From positions 1 to 64,000 of the forward strand of contig NC_022049.1 in the NCBI RefSeq assembly GCF_000444995.1: a DNA stretch of 64,000 nucleotides. The letters are read 5' to 3'. Below the pieces are notes generated by a model that made no database searches, was not told the DNA's origin, and saw nothing but the letters and a program-made list of their open reading frames with translations. Made by a program: the position numbers and the translations under genes. Below are positions 1-8,665 of the stretch, piece by piece. Numbering within the stretch: the first letter of the stretch is position 1; each line of letters opens with the position of its first letter. The stretch comes from Paracoccus aminophilus JCM 7686. GTDB lineage: Bacteria; Pseudomonadota; Alphaproteobacteria; Rhodobacterales; Rhodobacteraceae.

Positions 1-1161
1 CTAACTCACCTGCGCATTCTCGGCCCGGATCAAAGCCATCACCATCGGCCCCGGAGAGAACCCTCCGGCCTCCGCCTTATCGGTCAAAGCGCGCAAATAG
101 CCCCCGGGTCGCGAAATCTCGGTGACACGCTGAAGAATGCAGCACAGCACAATCGCCGCAGTTTCCGCCCCCATGATCTGACAGGCGCGCGCCCAGGCAT
201 CGGGACTGACCCCCAGCATCGGTCGCACTACATCGGCCACGGCCACAAGATCTCGCCAGGATCGGATACCATCCGGGGCATAGTCTCGAATGTCAGGCGC
301 CGCCTTAAGCACAATCCCCAGAGGCAAGGAGGTCGAAACCTCGCCGCCGCGCTCTTGCCTTTCTTGGCAAGGTTCAGATTCTAAGATTAGGGAGTTTGAA
401 TTCTGTTTGTGCCGCTCATATTCGCTGTCATTGGCGTGCAATTCTTCTGCAAATACCGGAATTTGGCTGCGAATGTCGTCGAACAGGCTATCAGCTTCCA
501 CGGCCATCCCTTCGATCATGTCCGCATCCAGCTTGCGCCGCAACTGCCGTTGCAAAGCTGCGAGCCGCAGATGGTAGCTCTCGACCGCCAAGGGTTGATG
601 CTCGGCCAGCCAGCCCAGAAGCTTCGCCCCATCGCGCAGACGCAGCACCACCGCCTCGCGCAGACGGCGCAGCGTTTGCGCAAGCGCGCGGGCCTCGGCC
701 GCTGCTGCTGCGATTTCGGGGCTGCGCACCAGCAGCGGGCGCAGGTCGAAGCCAAAGACCAGATCGAAGGCCCCGCCCGTGCGGCGCGTGGCATAGCGCT
801 TGCCGTTCGGGCTATCCCGGCGCAGGATCAGGCCTGCGCGCACCAGAGCGGCCAGATGGCGGCGCAGAGTGCTTTCCGCCATGCCATGGGCGCGATCCGA
901 AAGCGCCGCATTTGACGGAAAAACAATGAGCTTGTCGTCATCGGCGAGAATCTTGCCCGGATGAAAGCTCAACAGCGCCGAAAGCACCGCGAGATCGCGG
1001 TCGCTCACAGCGAACTGCAACCGCGCGGCCGTCAGCTCGCGCAGAAGCGCCCATTTGTCCGGGCTGGTCGAAGGCGCTTCCGCCTCGGCCAGGGCATGGG
1101 TTGCCAACAGGCCAGCCGTCACCGGCTGCCGCCCGAAAGGCGTCATGGAAATATGTCTCAT
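1..1161 (-). CDS. repC: Replication initiator RepC
   Basis: RepC starts replication of repABC plasmids. The 386-residue length and the N-terminal signature TPFGRQPVTAG (about residues 7-17) match the family. The stop codon TAG lies exactly at positions 1-3, so the gene is complete. It is the last gene of repA-repB-repC; the 175-bp gap from repB holds parS and an antisense RNA. In this family the origin lies inside repC, and here the region coding for about residues 240-270 is distinctly AT-richer than its surroundings. Start chosen at ATG 1161, giving MRHISMTPFG, the usual RepC beginning. Expression is probably limited by the antisense RNA made from the plus strand. Confidence 0.95.
   Translation of the reverse strand: MRHISMTPFGRQPVTAGLLATHALAEAEAPSTSPDKWALLRELTAARLQFAVSDRDLAVLSALLSFHPGKILADDDKLIVFPSNAALSDRAHGMAESTLRRHLAALVRAGLILRRDSPNGKRYATRRTGGAFDLVFGFDLRPLLVRSPEIAAAAAEARALAQTLRRLREAVVLRLRDGAKLLGWLAEHQPLAVESYHLRLAALQRQLRRKLDADMIEGMAVEADSLFDDIRSQIPVFAEELHANDSEYERHKQNSNSLILESEPCQERQERGGEVSTSLPLGIVLKAAPDIRDYAPDGIRSWRDLVAVADVVRPMLGVSPDAWARACQIMGAETAAIVLCCILQRVTEISRPGGYLRALTDKAEAGGFSPGPMVMALIRAENAQVS
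354..440. other. Candidate oriV inside repC (AT-rich island with inverted repeat)
   Basis: Within the GC-rich repC frame there is an AT-rich stretch at about 360-440. At its left edge is a perfect inverted repeat, CTTGCC (354-359) and GGCAAG (366-371), separated by a 6-bp T-rich spacer. Origins of repABC replicons are known to lie in an AT-rich part of repC. Assigning this stretch as the origin is an inference from composition and position. Confidence 0.5.
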
Positions 1162-1206
1162 CTGATGTCACGGGGCAAAAACTATCCGCCCGCCTGAACA
1201 GACGCT

Positions 1207-1222
1207 GTTGACAGCTGTCAAC
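1207..1222. promoter_or_regulatory. parS: parS centromere, 16-bp perfect palindrome
   Basis: GTTGACAGCTGTCAAC is a perfect palindrome and fits the repABC parS pattern GTTNNNNGCNNNNAAC. It lies between repB and repC, one of the usual parS positions. RepB (ParB type) should bind here. The left half also contains the TTGACA -35 hexamer of the antisense RNA promoter. Confidence 0.9.
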
Positions 1223-1237
1223 GAAAGCCGGTATCTT
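1208..1237 (+). promoter_or_regulatory. Promoter of the counter-transcribed RNA
   Basis: A consensus -35 TTGACA (1208-1213) is followed after 18 bp by TATCTT (1232-1237). It points against the repABC mRNA and would start RNA near 1244. The -35 lies inside parS, so RepB bound there could block this promoter; that coupling is an inference. Confidence 0.65.
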
Positions 1238-1243
1238 GCGAGT

Positions 1244-1297
1244 GCTAGATCGAAAGACCGGCCCTTCGGGATGTCATGTCCTGGAGGGCTTCTTTAT
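1244..1297 (+). ncRNA. Counter-transcribed RNA (incA-type) controlling repC
   Basis: repABC replicons encode a roughly 50-60 nt antisense RNA between repB and repC that represses repC expression. Here a promoter (1208-1237) and an intrinsic terminator (1261-1299) on the plus strand bracket an RNA of about 50-55 nt, antisense to the repC leader. The 5' end is estimated from promoter spacing. Confidence 0.7.
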
Positions 1298-1299
1298 TT
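1261..1299 (+). terminator. Intrinsic terminator of the antisense RNA
   Basis: An 11-bp stem including two G-U pairs (1261-1271 with 1279-1289) closes a 7-nt loop and is followed by a T-rich tail at 1290-1299. It ends the plus-strand antisense RNA close to the repB stop codon. Confidence 0.8.
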
Positions 1300-1336
1300 G
1301 TGCCGGGTCGTGCCTCCTGCTTGATAAACCTGCGTC

Positions 1337-2260
1337 TCACCCATCGGACTTAGCCTTGTTTTCCAGCCAGTTACGATGAATCTCGGGAAGCTGATCGGCC
1401 AGCCAATCGCCAAAGGCGCGGCCCTCTCCGCTCAGCTCGATAACCATTCTGCGCTTGCTCGCCCGCGCAGCACCGAAGGCCCGGCCACGGCTGTCACGCA
1501 AGGCGCGCGCCCCGGTGCTCGCCGCGCGCGGGGGCGCCAAGGCCGCAAAAGCCTGCTCGAAACGCTCATCCGAGCCGCCTGCGACCGCCGCTTCAATCGC
1601 CGCCGCAAGATCCGCGCCCTCGAGCCGCCGCGCCAGCGCAAGCCAGCGATCGCGGCCCACCGAGGGCGCCGAGCCGATTGCATAGACGAGCTCGGCGGGC
1701 AGGGTTTCGACCACGGTCAACATCCGCGACAGCACGGTTTTGTCGATCGCCAAAGCGTCGCAAATCACCTTGCGCTCATAGCCGGATTTCGCCATTTGCT
1801 GGGCAAACAGCGCCTTTTCGATAAAAGACAGGTCCTTGCGCGCCGAGTTTTCCTGACCCTGCGCAATCACCAGTTCACGGTCATCAAGCTGGCGCACCAT
1901 GGCCTTGACGGGCAGCTTCAGCGCCTTGAGCGCGGCGACCCGGCGGCGGCCATAGACGACCTCATAGCGGCCCTCGATATTCGGATGATGGCGCAAAAGC
2001 ACCGGCACCTGCTGGCCGTATTCGCTGATCGAGGCCTGCAACGCCAAACTGCCCGCCGGATCTTCATCCAGCCGGTCGCGCAGGCCCGCATTGTCGATCA
2101 GATCGGGCGGCACATCGAGAATCGCCCGCCGCTTGAGGTCGTCAATCCCGCGAGAGACCGCTCCGACCGCGCCACGGCCATAGCGCGGCGGTGCCGGATC
2201 GTCGGGCGCGGGCTCGACCGCGGCCTGCATCAGCCCTTTGAGAAGATCCTTGCGTGCCAT
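1337..2260 (-). CDS. repB: Plasmid partitioning protein RepB (ParB family)
   Basis: RepB is the ParB-type centromere-binding protein that works with RepA and binds parS. The 307-residue protein has the ParB box GRRR (about residues 104-107) and the ENSARKDLS segment (about 137-145), followed by a helix-turn-helix region. The start was taken as ATG 2260, which overlaps the repA stop in a TGATG junction; an in-frame GTG at 2263 is less likely. The overlap implies translational coupling with repA. Confidence 0.93.
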   Translation of the reverse strand: MARKDLLKGLMQAAVEPAPDDPAPPRYGRGAVGAVSRGIDDLKRRAILDVPPDLIDNAGLRDRLDEDPAGSLALQASISEYGQQVPVLLRHHPNIEGRYEVVYGRRRVAALKALKLPVKAMVRQLDDRELVIAQGQENSARKDLSFIEKALFAQQMAKSGYERKVICDALAIDKTVLSRMLTVVETLPAELVYAIGSAPSVGRDRWLALARRLEGADLAAAIEAAVAGGSDERFEQAFAALAPPRAASTGARALRDSRGRAFGAARASKRRMVIELSGEGRAFGDWLADQLPEIHRNWLENKAKSDG

Positions 2261-3450
2261 CACTCAGCCCCTTTCCGCCCCCAGGAGGACTGGATCAGCG
2301 CCTCGATCTCGCCATTGACGGCGTTGAGGCTTTCCATCGCGCGCTCGTAAGTCGTGCGGTTGAACGAGGCTTTTTCGACCTCGTAAAGCGTCTGTTTGGT
2401 GATGCCCGCATCCGAAATCGCGGTGGATTTCAGTACGGGATGGTTCAGCACATGATCGCCGAAGAGCGAGCGCATAAAGCTAACCATTTGATTTTGCGGT
2501 CCGTCTCCCGGCTCATAGCGGGTGACGACATAGCGCATCCAGTCGTAATTCATATCCGCTCCCGCATCCGCGACCACGCCCAGAAGATCCGAGGTCATCA
2601 GCAGGAACTGGCACATCGACATCACATCCAGCATCTGCGGATGGACCGTGACCAGGATCGACGTGGCCGCCGACAGCGCCGACATGGTCAGGAAACCAAG
2701 CTGCGGCGGGCAGTCGATCACCACGACGTCGTAATCTGCTTCAACCTCGGCGAGAGCGTCGCCAATCCGGGTAAAGAAAAACTTACCCGAGCGTTCGATG
2801 ATCGCGCGCGGCGTATCATGCTCGAATTCCATCAGCTCAAGGTTGCCGGGAATCAGATCGAGATTGGTGAAATAGGTCTTCTGAATGACCTCGCGGATCG
2901 GCACCGGCTCTTCATAGCGGATCGCGTCGTAAAGCGTGCCGCCGTCTTCGAGGTCGAACTCGGGCTGAACACCGTGCAGCGCCGAGAGGCTCGCCTGCGG
3001 GTCGAGGTCGATCGCGAGCACACGGTAGCCGTCAAGCGCGAGCTTTTGCGCCAGATGCGCCGCCGTCGTGGTCTTGCCCGAACCGCCCTTGAAGTTGATG
3101 ACGGTGATGACCTGAAGATGATCGCCCTCGCGCCGTCCCGGCAGGTAAGTGCCTGGAGTCTTTGCGCCTTTTTCCAGCATGACGCGCAAAGCCTGAATGT
3201 CGTCGGGGCTGTAATAGCGCCGCCCGCCCGCCCGGGTTTCCGGGCTCGGCCCCTTGCCTTCGAGGTCAAGCTTGCGCAGATAGGCATCCTTGACGCCCAG
3301 AAGATCCGCGACCTCGCCACTGGTGAATTTGCGCAGCTGCCGCCGGGCATCCGGCGGGAAAAGCTGCGCGCGATGCGCCTGCAGCCGACCGGACAAAGCC
3401 CGGGCGTGCTCGCCGACGAGCTTGTCGATGCGCGTTTTTGCCTGCATCAT
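2260..3450 (-). CDS. repA: Plasmid partitioning ATPase RepA (ParA family)
   Basis: RepA is the ParA-type ATPase that moves plasmid copies and represses its own operon. The 396-residue protein has an N-terminal winged-helix DNA-binding part (about residues 40-95), the deviant Walker A KGGSGKTTT (about 121-129) and a VIDCPP Walker B near residue 240. It is the first gene of repABC. Two ATG codons are in tandem at 3450 and 3447. The protein is full length with no sign of decay. Confidence 0.95.
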   Translation of the reverse strand: MMQAKTRIDKLVGEHARALSGRLQAHRAQLFPPDARRQLRKFTSGEVADLLGVKDAYLRKLDLEGKGPSPETRAGGRRYYSPDDIQALRVMLEKGAKTPGTYLPGRREGDHLQVITVINFKGGSGKTTTAAHLAQKLALDGYRVLAIDLDPQASLSALHGVQPEFDLEDGGTLYDAIRYEEPVPIREVIQKTYFTNLDLIPGNLELMEFEHDTPRAIIERSGKFFFTRIGDALAEVEADYDVVVIDCPPQLGFLTMSALSAATSILVTVHPQMLDVMSMCQFLLMTSDLLGVVADAGADMNYDWMRYVVTRYEPGDGPQNQMVSFMRSLFGDHVLNHPVLKSTAISDAGITKQTLYEVEKASFNRTTYERAMESLNAVNGEIEALIQSSWGRKGAE

Positions 3451-3847
3451 GCCCTCATGTGACGCGGTCAGTTGTTACGCTTTTGACCGTCTTATTCTGT
3501 TTGTTCCGTAATTAAATGCGCGAGAATTCCGATTCCCACAAGCATTATTTCCACTTACGGGGAATCCTTCAGGAAACGGCACCTGCATCTGCGCGCGAAA
3601 ACCCCGGCGACAGATTCCAAAGGCAGGGGCACGGCACAGCTTTGACGGCAGATTGATCTTCAAGTCACAAATAAATTACGCATAACGCGACTTTCTTGCC
3701 ACAGCTCGCCTGATCGGCGGCCAAATCCGGCGCCCGACTTGTTGACAAAAATACTAAACAAATCTTAACGGGCTGAAATTCCGGGAAACATCCGGGAGCT
3801 AGCCTCTTCGCCAGCAAGTTCCGCAAACCTGTGCGATGAGGACAGAT
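3451..3847. promoter_or_regulatory. Divergent intergenic region between repA and the TonB receptor
   Basis: About 400 bp without a convincing gene, less GC-rich than its neighbours, so promoters for both flanking operons should lie here. An inverted repeat CGGTCA (3465-3470) / TGACCG (3484-3489), 15 bp before repA, is a candidate RepA operator. A TTGACA at 3742-3747 could be the -35 of the receptor operon, but no good -10 follows at standard spacing. I found no clear iron-regulator box. A 62-codon frame at 3475-3663 has no supporting features. Confidence 0.4.
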
Positions 3848-6139
3848 ATGAGACTCCCCCCCCGCGCCGCCCTTTGGGCGACGACGATTCTGGCTTTGCC
3901 GATGAGCGGCATGGCTCTGGCCCAAGAGGCCAGCGCGCCGGCCGCTCCGCAAGAAAGTGCGATCAAGAATTCCGAAGACGGTGTCGTGACGCTCGACAAG
4001 GTCACGATCTACGCCACCCGCCAAAGCACCAATGTCAGCGACGCGCCGGCCTCGATCACAGTTGTCGAAGGTGCGGCGCTTGAGGCGCGCGGGCAGGACA
4101 ACCTGCAACAGATGACCCGCTATATTCCGGGCGTCACCGTCAGCCGTCAGACCTCGGCGACCGATCCTTTCGCGACCTTTGGCGGCGTCAATATCCGCGG
4201 CGTCGGCGGCAACCGGGTGCAGATGCTGATCGACGGCTCGCGCGTGGCCGAGCGCATCACCGATGGCACGCGCGACTATTTCGATTTCAATTTCATCAAA
4301 CAGGTCGATGTCGTCAAAGGCCCGTCCTCGGTGCTTTGGGGCTCGGATGCGCTTGGCGGCGTGGTCGCCTTCACCACGATCGACCCCGAGGATGTGCTGC
4401 AAGGGCAGGACCGCGCCGGGACCGGGCGGCTGTCCTACGATTCCCTCAACGGCGAAAGCGGGGTCTCGGCGGCCTTTGCGCAGCGCTTCAGCCCGGATCT
4501 GACCGCGCTTTTGGGGATCGCGCGCACCGATGCGCATGAGGCCAAGTTCCGCAAGGCGCGCGCCGATGGCGGCGTCGCGGGCTGCGAGCGCAATATCGAC
4601 TATGGCGCGCCGGGCTGTAACGAGCTCAACCCCGCCGATATTGCCGCGAACCGTCTGCTGGCGAAACTGGTCTGGACGCCGTCGAGCGAGCATCGTCTGG
4701 CCTTCACCGCGGACTTCCTGCAGCGCGACACCGATGTGCAATATAACGTGCTCAAGGGCCCGGTTTATTCCTCGATGACCGGCCTGCCGACGGGCGAAGT
4801 GAACTTCAACCACGACCGCAACCTCGAGGTTCGCCGTCAGCATTTCTCGCTGACCCATACCTGGACGCCGGGCTCGGGCTTTGTCGATGAGGTCCGCACC
4901 ACCTTCGCCTATACGCCCTATAGCTATAAGCGGACCGGCACCAAATGGTCGCGCAATGCCGCGGGCCAGAACGTCATCACCCGCGACCGACTGGATTACT
5001 CGGAGGATTTCTTCGAGCTCGACGTTCAGGCGACCTCGCGTTTCTCGACCGGCAGCGCCGAGCACGAGCTGACTTGGGGCTTTGACGGCGACCTGACCCA
5101 TACCGATTATGCGCGCGTCGACCGCGTCCAGAACCTCACCACCGGCACCGATGAGATCAAACGCGCGGGCGGCTTCAACTTCGCCAATTCGAAGACCCGT
5201 CGCGCCGATCTTTATGTGCAGGACAAGATTTCGCTCCTCAACGGCCAGCTTGAACTGACCCCGGGCCTGCGTTTCGCGAGCTACCGCATCGAGCCGAACC
5301 CGGACAAGGATTACATCCCCGTCATCGGCAAAGAGCCCAAAACCCGTTCGGACAGCAAGGTTCTGGGCAATTTCGGCGCGCTTTACCGCATCAACGACAC
5401 CTATAAGGTCTGGGCGAATTACGGTCAGGGCTTCAAGATGCCGACCGCGCAGCAGCTTTACACCTCGGTGCCGGGCGCGAGCTTTGACATGATCCCCGCG
5501 CCCGATCTGCGCCCGGAAGAGGTCAAAAGCTTCGAGCTGGGTCTGCGCCGCGAAACCGCGCAAAGCTATTTCGGCGTGACCGCCTTCCGCGCCGATTACA
5601 CCGACTTCATCCAGAGCTTCTGGAACCCGCCGGGAACCAATGTCTACACCTACCGCAACATCGGCAAGGTCAAGACCTGGGGGCTCGAGCTCGAAGGGCG
5701 CTATGATCTCGCCGACAACCTCAGCCTGACCGGCTCGGCCGCCTGGATGAAGGGGCGCCAGAAGGTCGATGAGAAATCCGAGGAAACCCCGCAGGATCTG
5801 CCGCCGCTGACCGCGACCTTGGGCCTGAGCTGGGAAGCGCGCCCCGATCTGACGCTCGACCTGATGGGCACGGTCGCCAGCCGCATCCGCGAAACCGCGA
5901 CGAAGAACAACTTCAAGGCGCCGGGTTATGGCGTGGTCGATGCCTATGCCAGCTGGAAAGTCACCGACACCGCCGTGCTGAACCTTGGCGTGAAGAACCT
6001 CTTCGACAAGCGCTATTTCTACGACAGCGCCTCGGGTTACTCGGTGACGCCGTCGCGGTCTGTCGGCGCGCAAAACCCGCTCGAGCTTCAGACCGCGCCG
6101 GGCCGCTTCTTCACGGCCTCGCTCGAGATGAAGTTCTAA
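3848..6139 (+). CDS. TonB-dependent outer-membrane receptor, haem/haemoglobin type
   Basis: A 763-residue outer-membrane receptor with a signal peptide (ending near ALAQEAS, about residue 26), a TonB-box-like segment TLDKVTIYA (about 46-54), a plug domain (about 45-170, with NIRGVGGNRVQ and VVKGPSSVLWGSDALGG) and a long beta barrel ending in the outer-membrane signature aromatic residue (MKF). The plug resembles the haemoglobin/transferrin/lactoferrin receptor family. ATG 3848 was chosen over ATG 3836 because GAGGA sits at the right distance upstream. It is first in a four-gene operon whose last two products resemble haem-handling proteins, so haem is the likely ligand. The ligand is inferred. 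Confidence 0.85.
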   Translation: MRLPPRAALWATTILALPMSGMALAQEASAPAAPQESAIKNSEDGVVTLDKVTIYATRQSTNVSDAPASITVVEGAALEARGQDNLQQMTRYIPGVTVSRQTSATDPFATFGGVNIRGVGGNRVQMLIDGSRVAERITDGTRDYFDFNFIKQVDVVKGPSSVLWGSDALGGVVAFTTIDPEDVLQGQDRAGTGRLSYDSLNGESGVSAAFAQRFSPDLTALLGIARTDAHEAKFRKARADGGVAGCERNIDYGAPGCNELNPADIAANRLLAKLVWTPSSEHRLAFTADFLQRDTDVQYNVLKGPVYSSMTGLPTGEVNFNHDRNLEVRRQHFSLTHTWTPGSGFVDEVRTTFAYTPYSYKRTGTKWSRNAAGQNVITRDRLDYSEDFFELDVQATSRFSTGSAEHELTWGFDGDLTHTDYARVDRVQNLTTGTDEIKRAGGFNFANSKTRRADLYVQDKISLLNGQLELTPGLRFASYRIEPNPDKDYIPVIGKEPKTRSDSKVLGNFGALYRINDTYKVWANYGQGFKMPTAQQLYTSVPGASFDMIPAPDLRPEEVKSFELGLRRETAQSYFGVTAFRADYTDFIQSFWNPPGTNVYTYRNIGKVKTWGLELEGRYDLADNLSLTGSAAWMKGRQKVDEKSEETPQDLPPLTATLGLSWEARPDLTLDLMGTVASRIRETATKNNFKAPGYGVVDAYASWKVTDTAVLNLGVKNLFDKRYFYDSASGYSVTPSRSVGAQNPLELQTAPGRFFTASLEMKF

Positions 6140-6143
6140 GCCG

Positions 6144-7964
6144 ATGAGCACCCGCATGGCTGACGCCACCACCGGCGGGGCAGGAGAGGGGGGGCGCGTG
6201 CCAGAGCGCGCCCCTGACCGCCCGAGCCGACCTTCGAGCCAGCGCCCCACTTTGCGCCTGACGCTGAGACGCGCCGCCCGGCTGACCCGGGCGGCCTGCC
6301 TTGGTCCGGGGGCGTGGAAGGCCGGGCTCTTGTTTGCCACGATCCTGTCTTTAAGCTTCGTCGAGATCTGGATCTCGCTGCGCCAGATCGACTGGTATCG
6401 CGATTTCTACAATGCGCTGGAAAAGGTCGATGCGGCGGCGGCAGTCCATCAGATCGGCATTTTCTGCATCCTGACCGCCTCGGGGGTCGTGACCTTCCTG
6501 ATTGGCGATTATCTGCAAAAGGCGTTGCAATTGCGGCTGCGCACGCGGCTGACCGTGCAGGCGATCGACCATTGGCTCGGCAACCGCGCCTATTGGCTGC
6601 TGCGTCCGGGCTTTGGCGCGACCCCGGTCGAGAACCCCGACCAGCGCGTCGCCGAAGATTGCCGCCAATTCGTTGAAAAAATTCTGGAATATTCGCTTGA
6701 ACTGATTTCGAAAGTCGTGGCGCTGGTCTCTTATGTGGCGCTTCTGTGGTCGCTGTCGAGCTTTGTTCTGGCGATCACGGTCTTTGGCTTCGGCATCGAG
6801 ATTCCGCGCTATATGGTCTGGCTCGCGCCAATCTATGTCGGGCTGGCCTCGCTGGTCATCCATCTTGGCGGGCGCGCGCTCAAGCGGGTCTATTTCACCC
6901 GAGAGCGCGCCGAGGCCGATTTCCGCCATGCGCTGATCCAGATCCGCGCCAGCGCCGATCTCGTCGCCCAGACCCAAGGCGAGGCCGCCGAGAAGCGCCG
7001 CCTTGATCAGCGTTTTGGCCAGATCGAGCTGAACTGGCGCAGGCTGATGCGGCGCGAATTCCTGTTCTACCTCTTCCACCGCCCCTATCAGACCACGATC
7101 CTGCGCGTGCCGACCTTCTTCGCGCTGCCCGCTTATCTCGCCGGAGCGGTGACGCTTGGCGGCATGATGCAGCTCGCCAATGCCTTTGGCAGCGTCACCC
7201 AGACGCTAAGCTGGTTCATCTTCCGCTACCGCGCGCTCGCGGAATTCGTCGCGGTTTGCGAGCGTCTGGACGGGCTCATGCAAAACGCCCGCGCGCCCGA
7301 GCCTCTGCCCGGCGCCGCGCAAAAGATCGACCGCGTGGCTTCGGCGGATGGTTGGCTGCGGCTCGAGGGGCTGCGGCTTTCGACCCCCGATGGCCGCTGG
7401 CTTGATCCGACGCCGGATTATGCCTTGCGCCCCGGCGCGCGGCTGTGGATCGCGGGCGGCTCGGGCCAGGGCAAGACGACGCTTCTGTCGGCGGTTTCGG
7501 GTCTCTGGATCTGGGGCGAGGGCCGGATCGAGGCGCCCGCGGGAAAATTCGCCTTCCTGCCCGCAGGCGCGCCGGTGCTGGCCGAAACCATCCGCGCCGC
7601 CGCCTGCCATCCCGAGGACCCCGCCACGCATGACCCCAAGCGCCTGCACCGCGTGCTCTCGCGGCTCGGGCTTGGGCATCGGCTGGACCCGTGCCTGCTT
7701 GAAACCTCGCTCAGCGGGCTCTCGATGGGCGAGCGTCAGCGGCTTGGCCTTGCCCGCGCGGTGATGCTGCGCCCCGATTGGCTGGTGCTCGACGAGGCGA
7801 CCGCCGCGCTCGATCCAATGACCGAGGCCGACCTTCTGGGCTGGCTCGCCGCCGAGCTGCCCGACACCACCATCATCATGGTCGCCCATCGCCGCCCGAC
7901 CGGGCTGCGGCTGGATGACACGCTTCATATCGGACAGACCGATCCTGAAAGGAAAACCGCATGA
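6144..7964 (+). CDS. ABC transporter, fused membrane and ATPase domains (SbmA/BacA-like, ABCD family)
   Basis: A 606-residue single-chain transporter. Residues about 60-350 form an SbmA/BacA-like (ABC_membrane_2) transmembrane region, including the conserved WRxFYNAL-type motif (here WYRDFYNAL). The C-terminal ATPase has Walker A GGSGQGKTT (about 438-446), signature LSMGERQ (about 524-530), Walker B LVLDEATAALD (about 547-557) and the H-loop VAHR. The first 45 residues are a polar Pro/Gly-rich extension. Relatives include YddA and mycobacterial Rv1819c, which take up hydrophilic compounds such as cobalamin. It starts 4 bp after the receptor and overlaps the next gene by ATGA, suggesting it carries the receptor's cargo across the inner membrane in place of a HmuTUV importer. 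Confidence 0.85.
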   Translation: MSTRMADATTGGAGEGGRVPERAPDRPSRPSSQRPTLRLTLRRAARLTRAACLGPGAWKAGLLFATILSLSFVEIWISLRQIDWYRDFYNALEKVDAAAAVHQIGIFCILTASGVVTFLIGDYLQKALQLRLRTRLTVQAIDHWLGNRAYWLLRPGFGATPVENPDQRVAEDCRQFVEKILEYSLELISKVVALVSYVALLWSLSSFVLAITVFGFGIEIPRYMVWLAPIYVGLASLVIHLGGRALKRVYFTRERAEADFRHALIQIRASADLVAQTQGEAAEKRRLDQRFGQIELNWRRLMRREFLFYLFHRPYQTTILRVPTFFALPAYLAGAVTLGGMMQLANAFGSVTQTLSWFIFRYRALAEFVAVCERLDGLMQNARAPEPLPGAAQKIDRVASADGWLRLEGLRLSTPDGRWLDPTPDYALRPGARLWIAGGSGQGKTTLLSAVSGLWIWGEGRIEAPAGKFAFLPAGAPVLAETIRAAACHPEDPATHDPKRLHRVLSRLGLGHRLDPCLLETSLSGLSMGERQRLGLARAVMLRPDWLVLDEATAALDPMTEADLLGWLAAELPDTTIIMVAHRRPTGLRLDDTLHIGQTDPERKTA

Positions 7965-8665
7965 CCACGCAAACCCTTGAGCGCGCAAAGATTTCCGGCG
8001 CAACCCCGGCCGAGGTGCTCGCCCGCCTGCCCGCGATTGGCCGCCTGATGGTCATCGTGCGCACCGAAGGCACCACGCATGAGCGCATCGGCGCGGTCGA
8101 GGCCGTGACCCGCGATGGTGATGCCGTCATCATCTCGGGCGACTGCCACGATTCCCGCATCGACACCGGCGCGCTCGCCTCGGTGCTGATCGACCGCACT
8201 TCCGTCATGCGCGACAAGGTCTATCCGCGCCTCGAATTCCGCGACGCTGCGGGCGAGCTCGTCGTTTCGGTCGTCGGCATGGAAGGGGTCGAGCCCTTTG
8301 ACGCGGCGCTTGCCGATTTCGCCGTGGTCGCCGAAGCACCCGAGCCGAAAGAAGCGGCAAGCAGCGACCCCCGCCCCGAGCTTGACCCCGCCGATCCCGC
8401 GCTCGCGCCTTTCGAGGCTTTGCGCGACAGCGGCGCGGAAGTCGCGATCCGCAATGACCGCGCGGGCGTAGGCCAGGAATGGAAGGGCGTTGTCGCCGAG
8501 ATCAAGCCGGTCATGGGCTTTGTCAATGTGATGACCAAGGACTTCCACCTCCACCTTGAAGGCGGCTCGGTCGCCAGCTGGCAAGAGGCACCGCGCGCGC
8601 GCATCGCGATTGGCCAAAGCGGCCAGCCGACCGGCCTCACCCTCATCTCGGACGCTTTCGCATGA
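7961..8665 (+). CDS. HemS/HmuS-like haem-handling protein, short form
   Basis: A 234-residue cytoplasmic protein without signal or membrane segments. Two stretches resemble the halves of HemS/HmuS proteins: IGRLMVIVRTEGTTHERIGAV (about residues 23-43; HmuS has a similar LGxVMxLTRNExxVHEKxG) and GFVNVMTKDFHLHLEGG (about 186-202; HmuS has FNVLxxDFNLHL). It is about two thirds the length of classical HemS (roughly 345 residues) and has an acidic, Pro-rich linker in the middle. It overlaps both neighbours through ATGA junctions. Function in haem storage, transfer or breakdown is inferred; the similarity is weak and needs a profile search. Confidence 0.55.
   Translation: MTTQTLERAKISGATPAEVLARLPAIGRLMVIVRTEGTTHERIGAVEAVTRDGDAVIISGDCHDSRIDTGALASVLIDRTSVMRDKVYPRLEFRDAAGELVVSVVGMEGVEPFDAALADFAVVAEAPEPKEAASSDPRPELDPADPALAPFEALRDSGAEVAIRNDRAGVGQEWKGVVAEIKPVMGFVNVMTKDFHLHLEGGSVASWQEAPRARIAIGQSGQPTGLTLISDAFA

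Noticed and set aside
3475..3663. 62-codon frame upstream of repA
   Set aside because: No ribosome site, no recognisable domain, and it overlaps the expected operator region.
3665..6340. 891-codon open frame on the minus strand
   Set aside because: It is antisense to the TonB receptor, which has a signal peptide, plug and barrel; the minus frame is low-complexity and Arg/Gly-rich, an effect of high GC.
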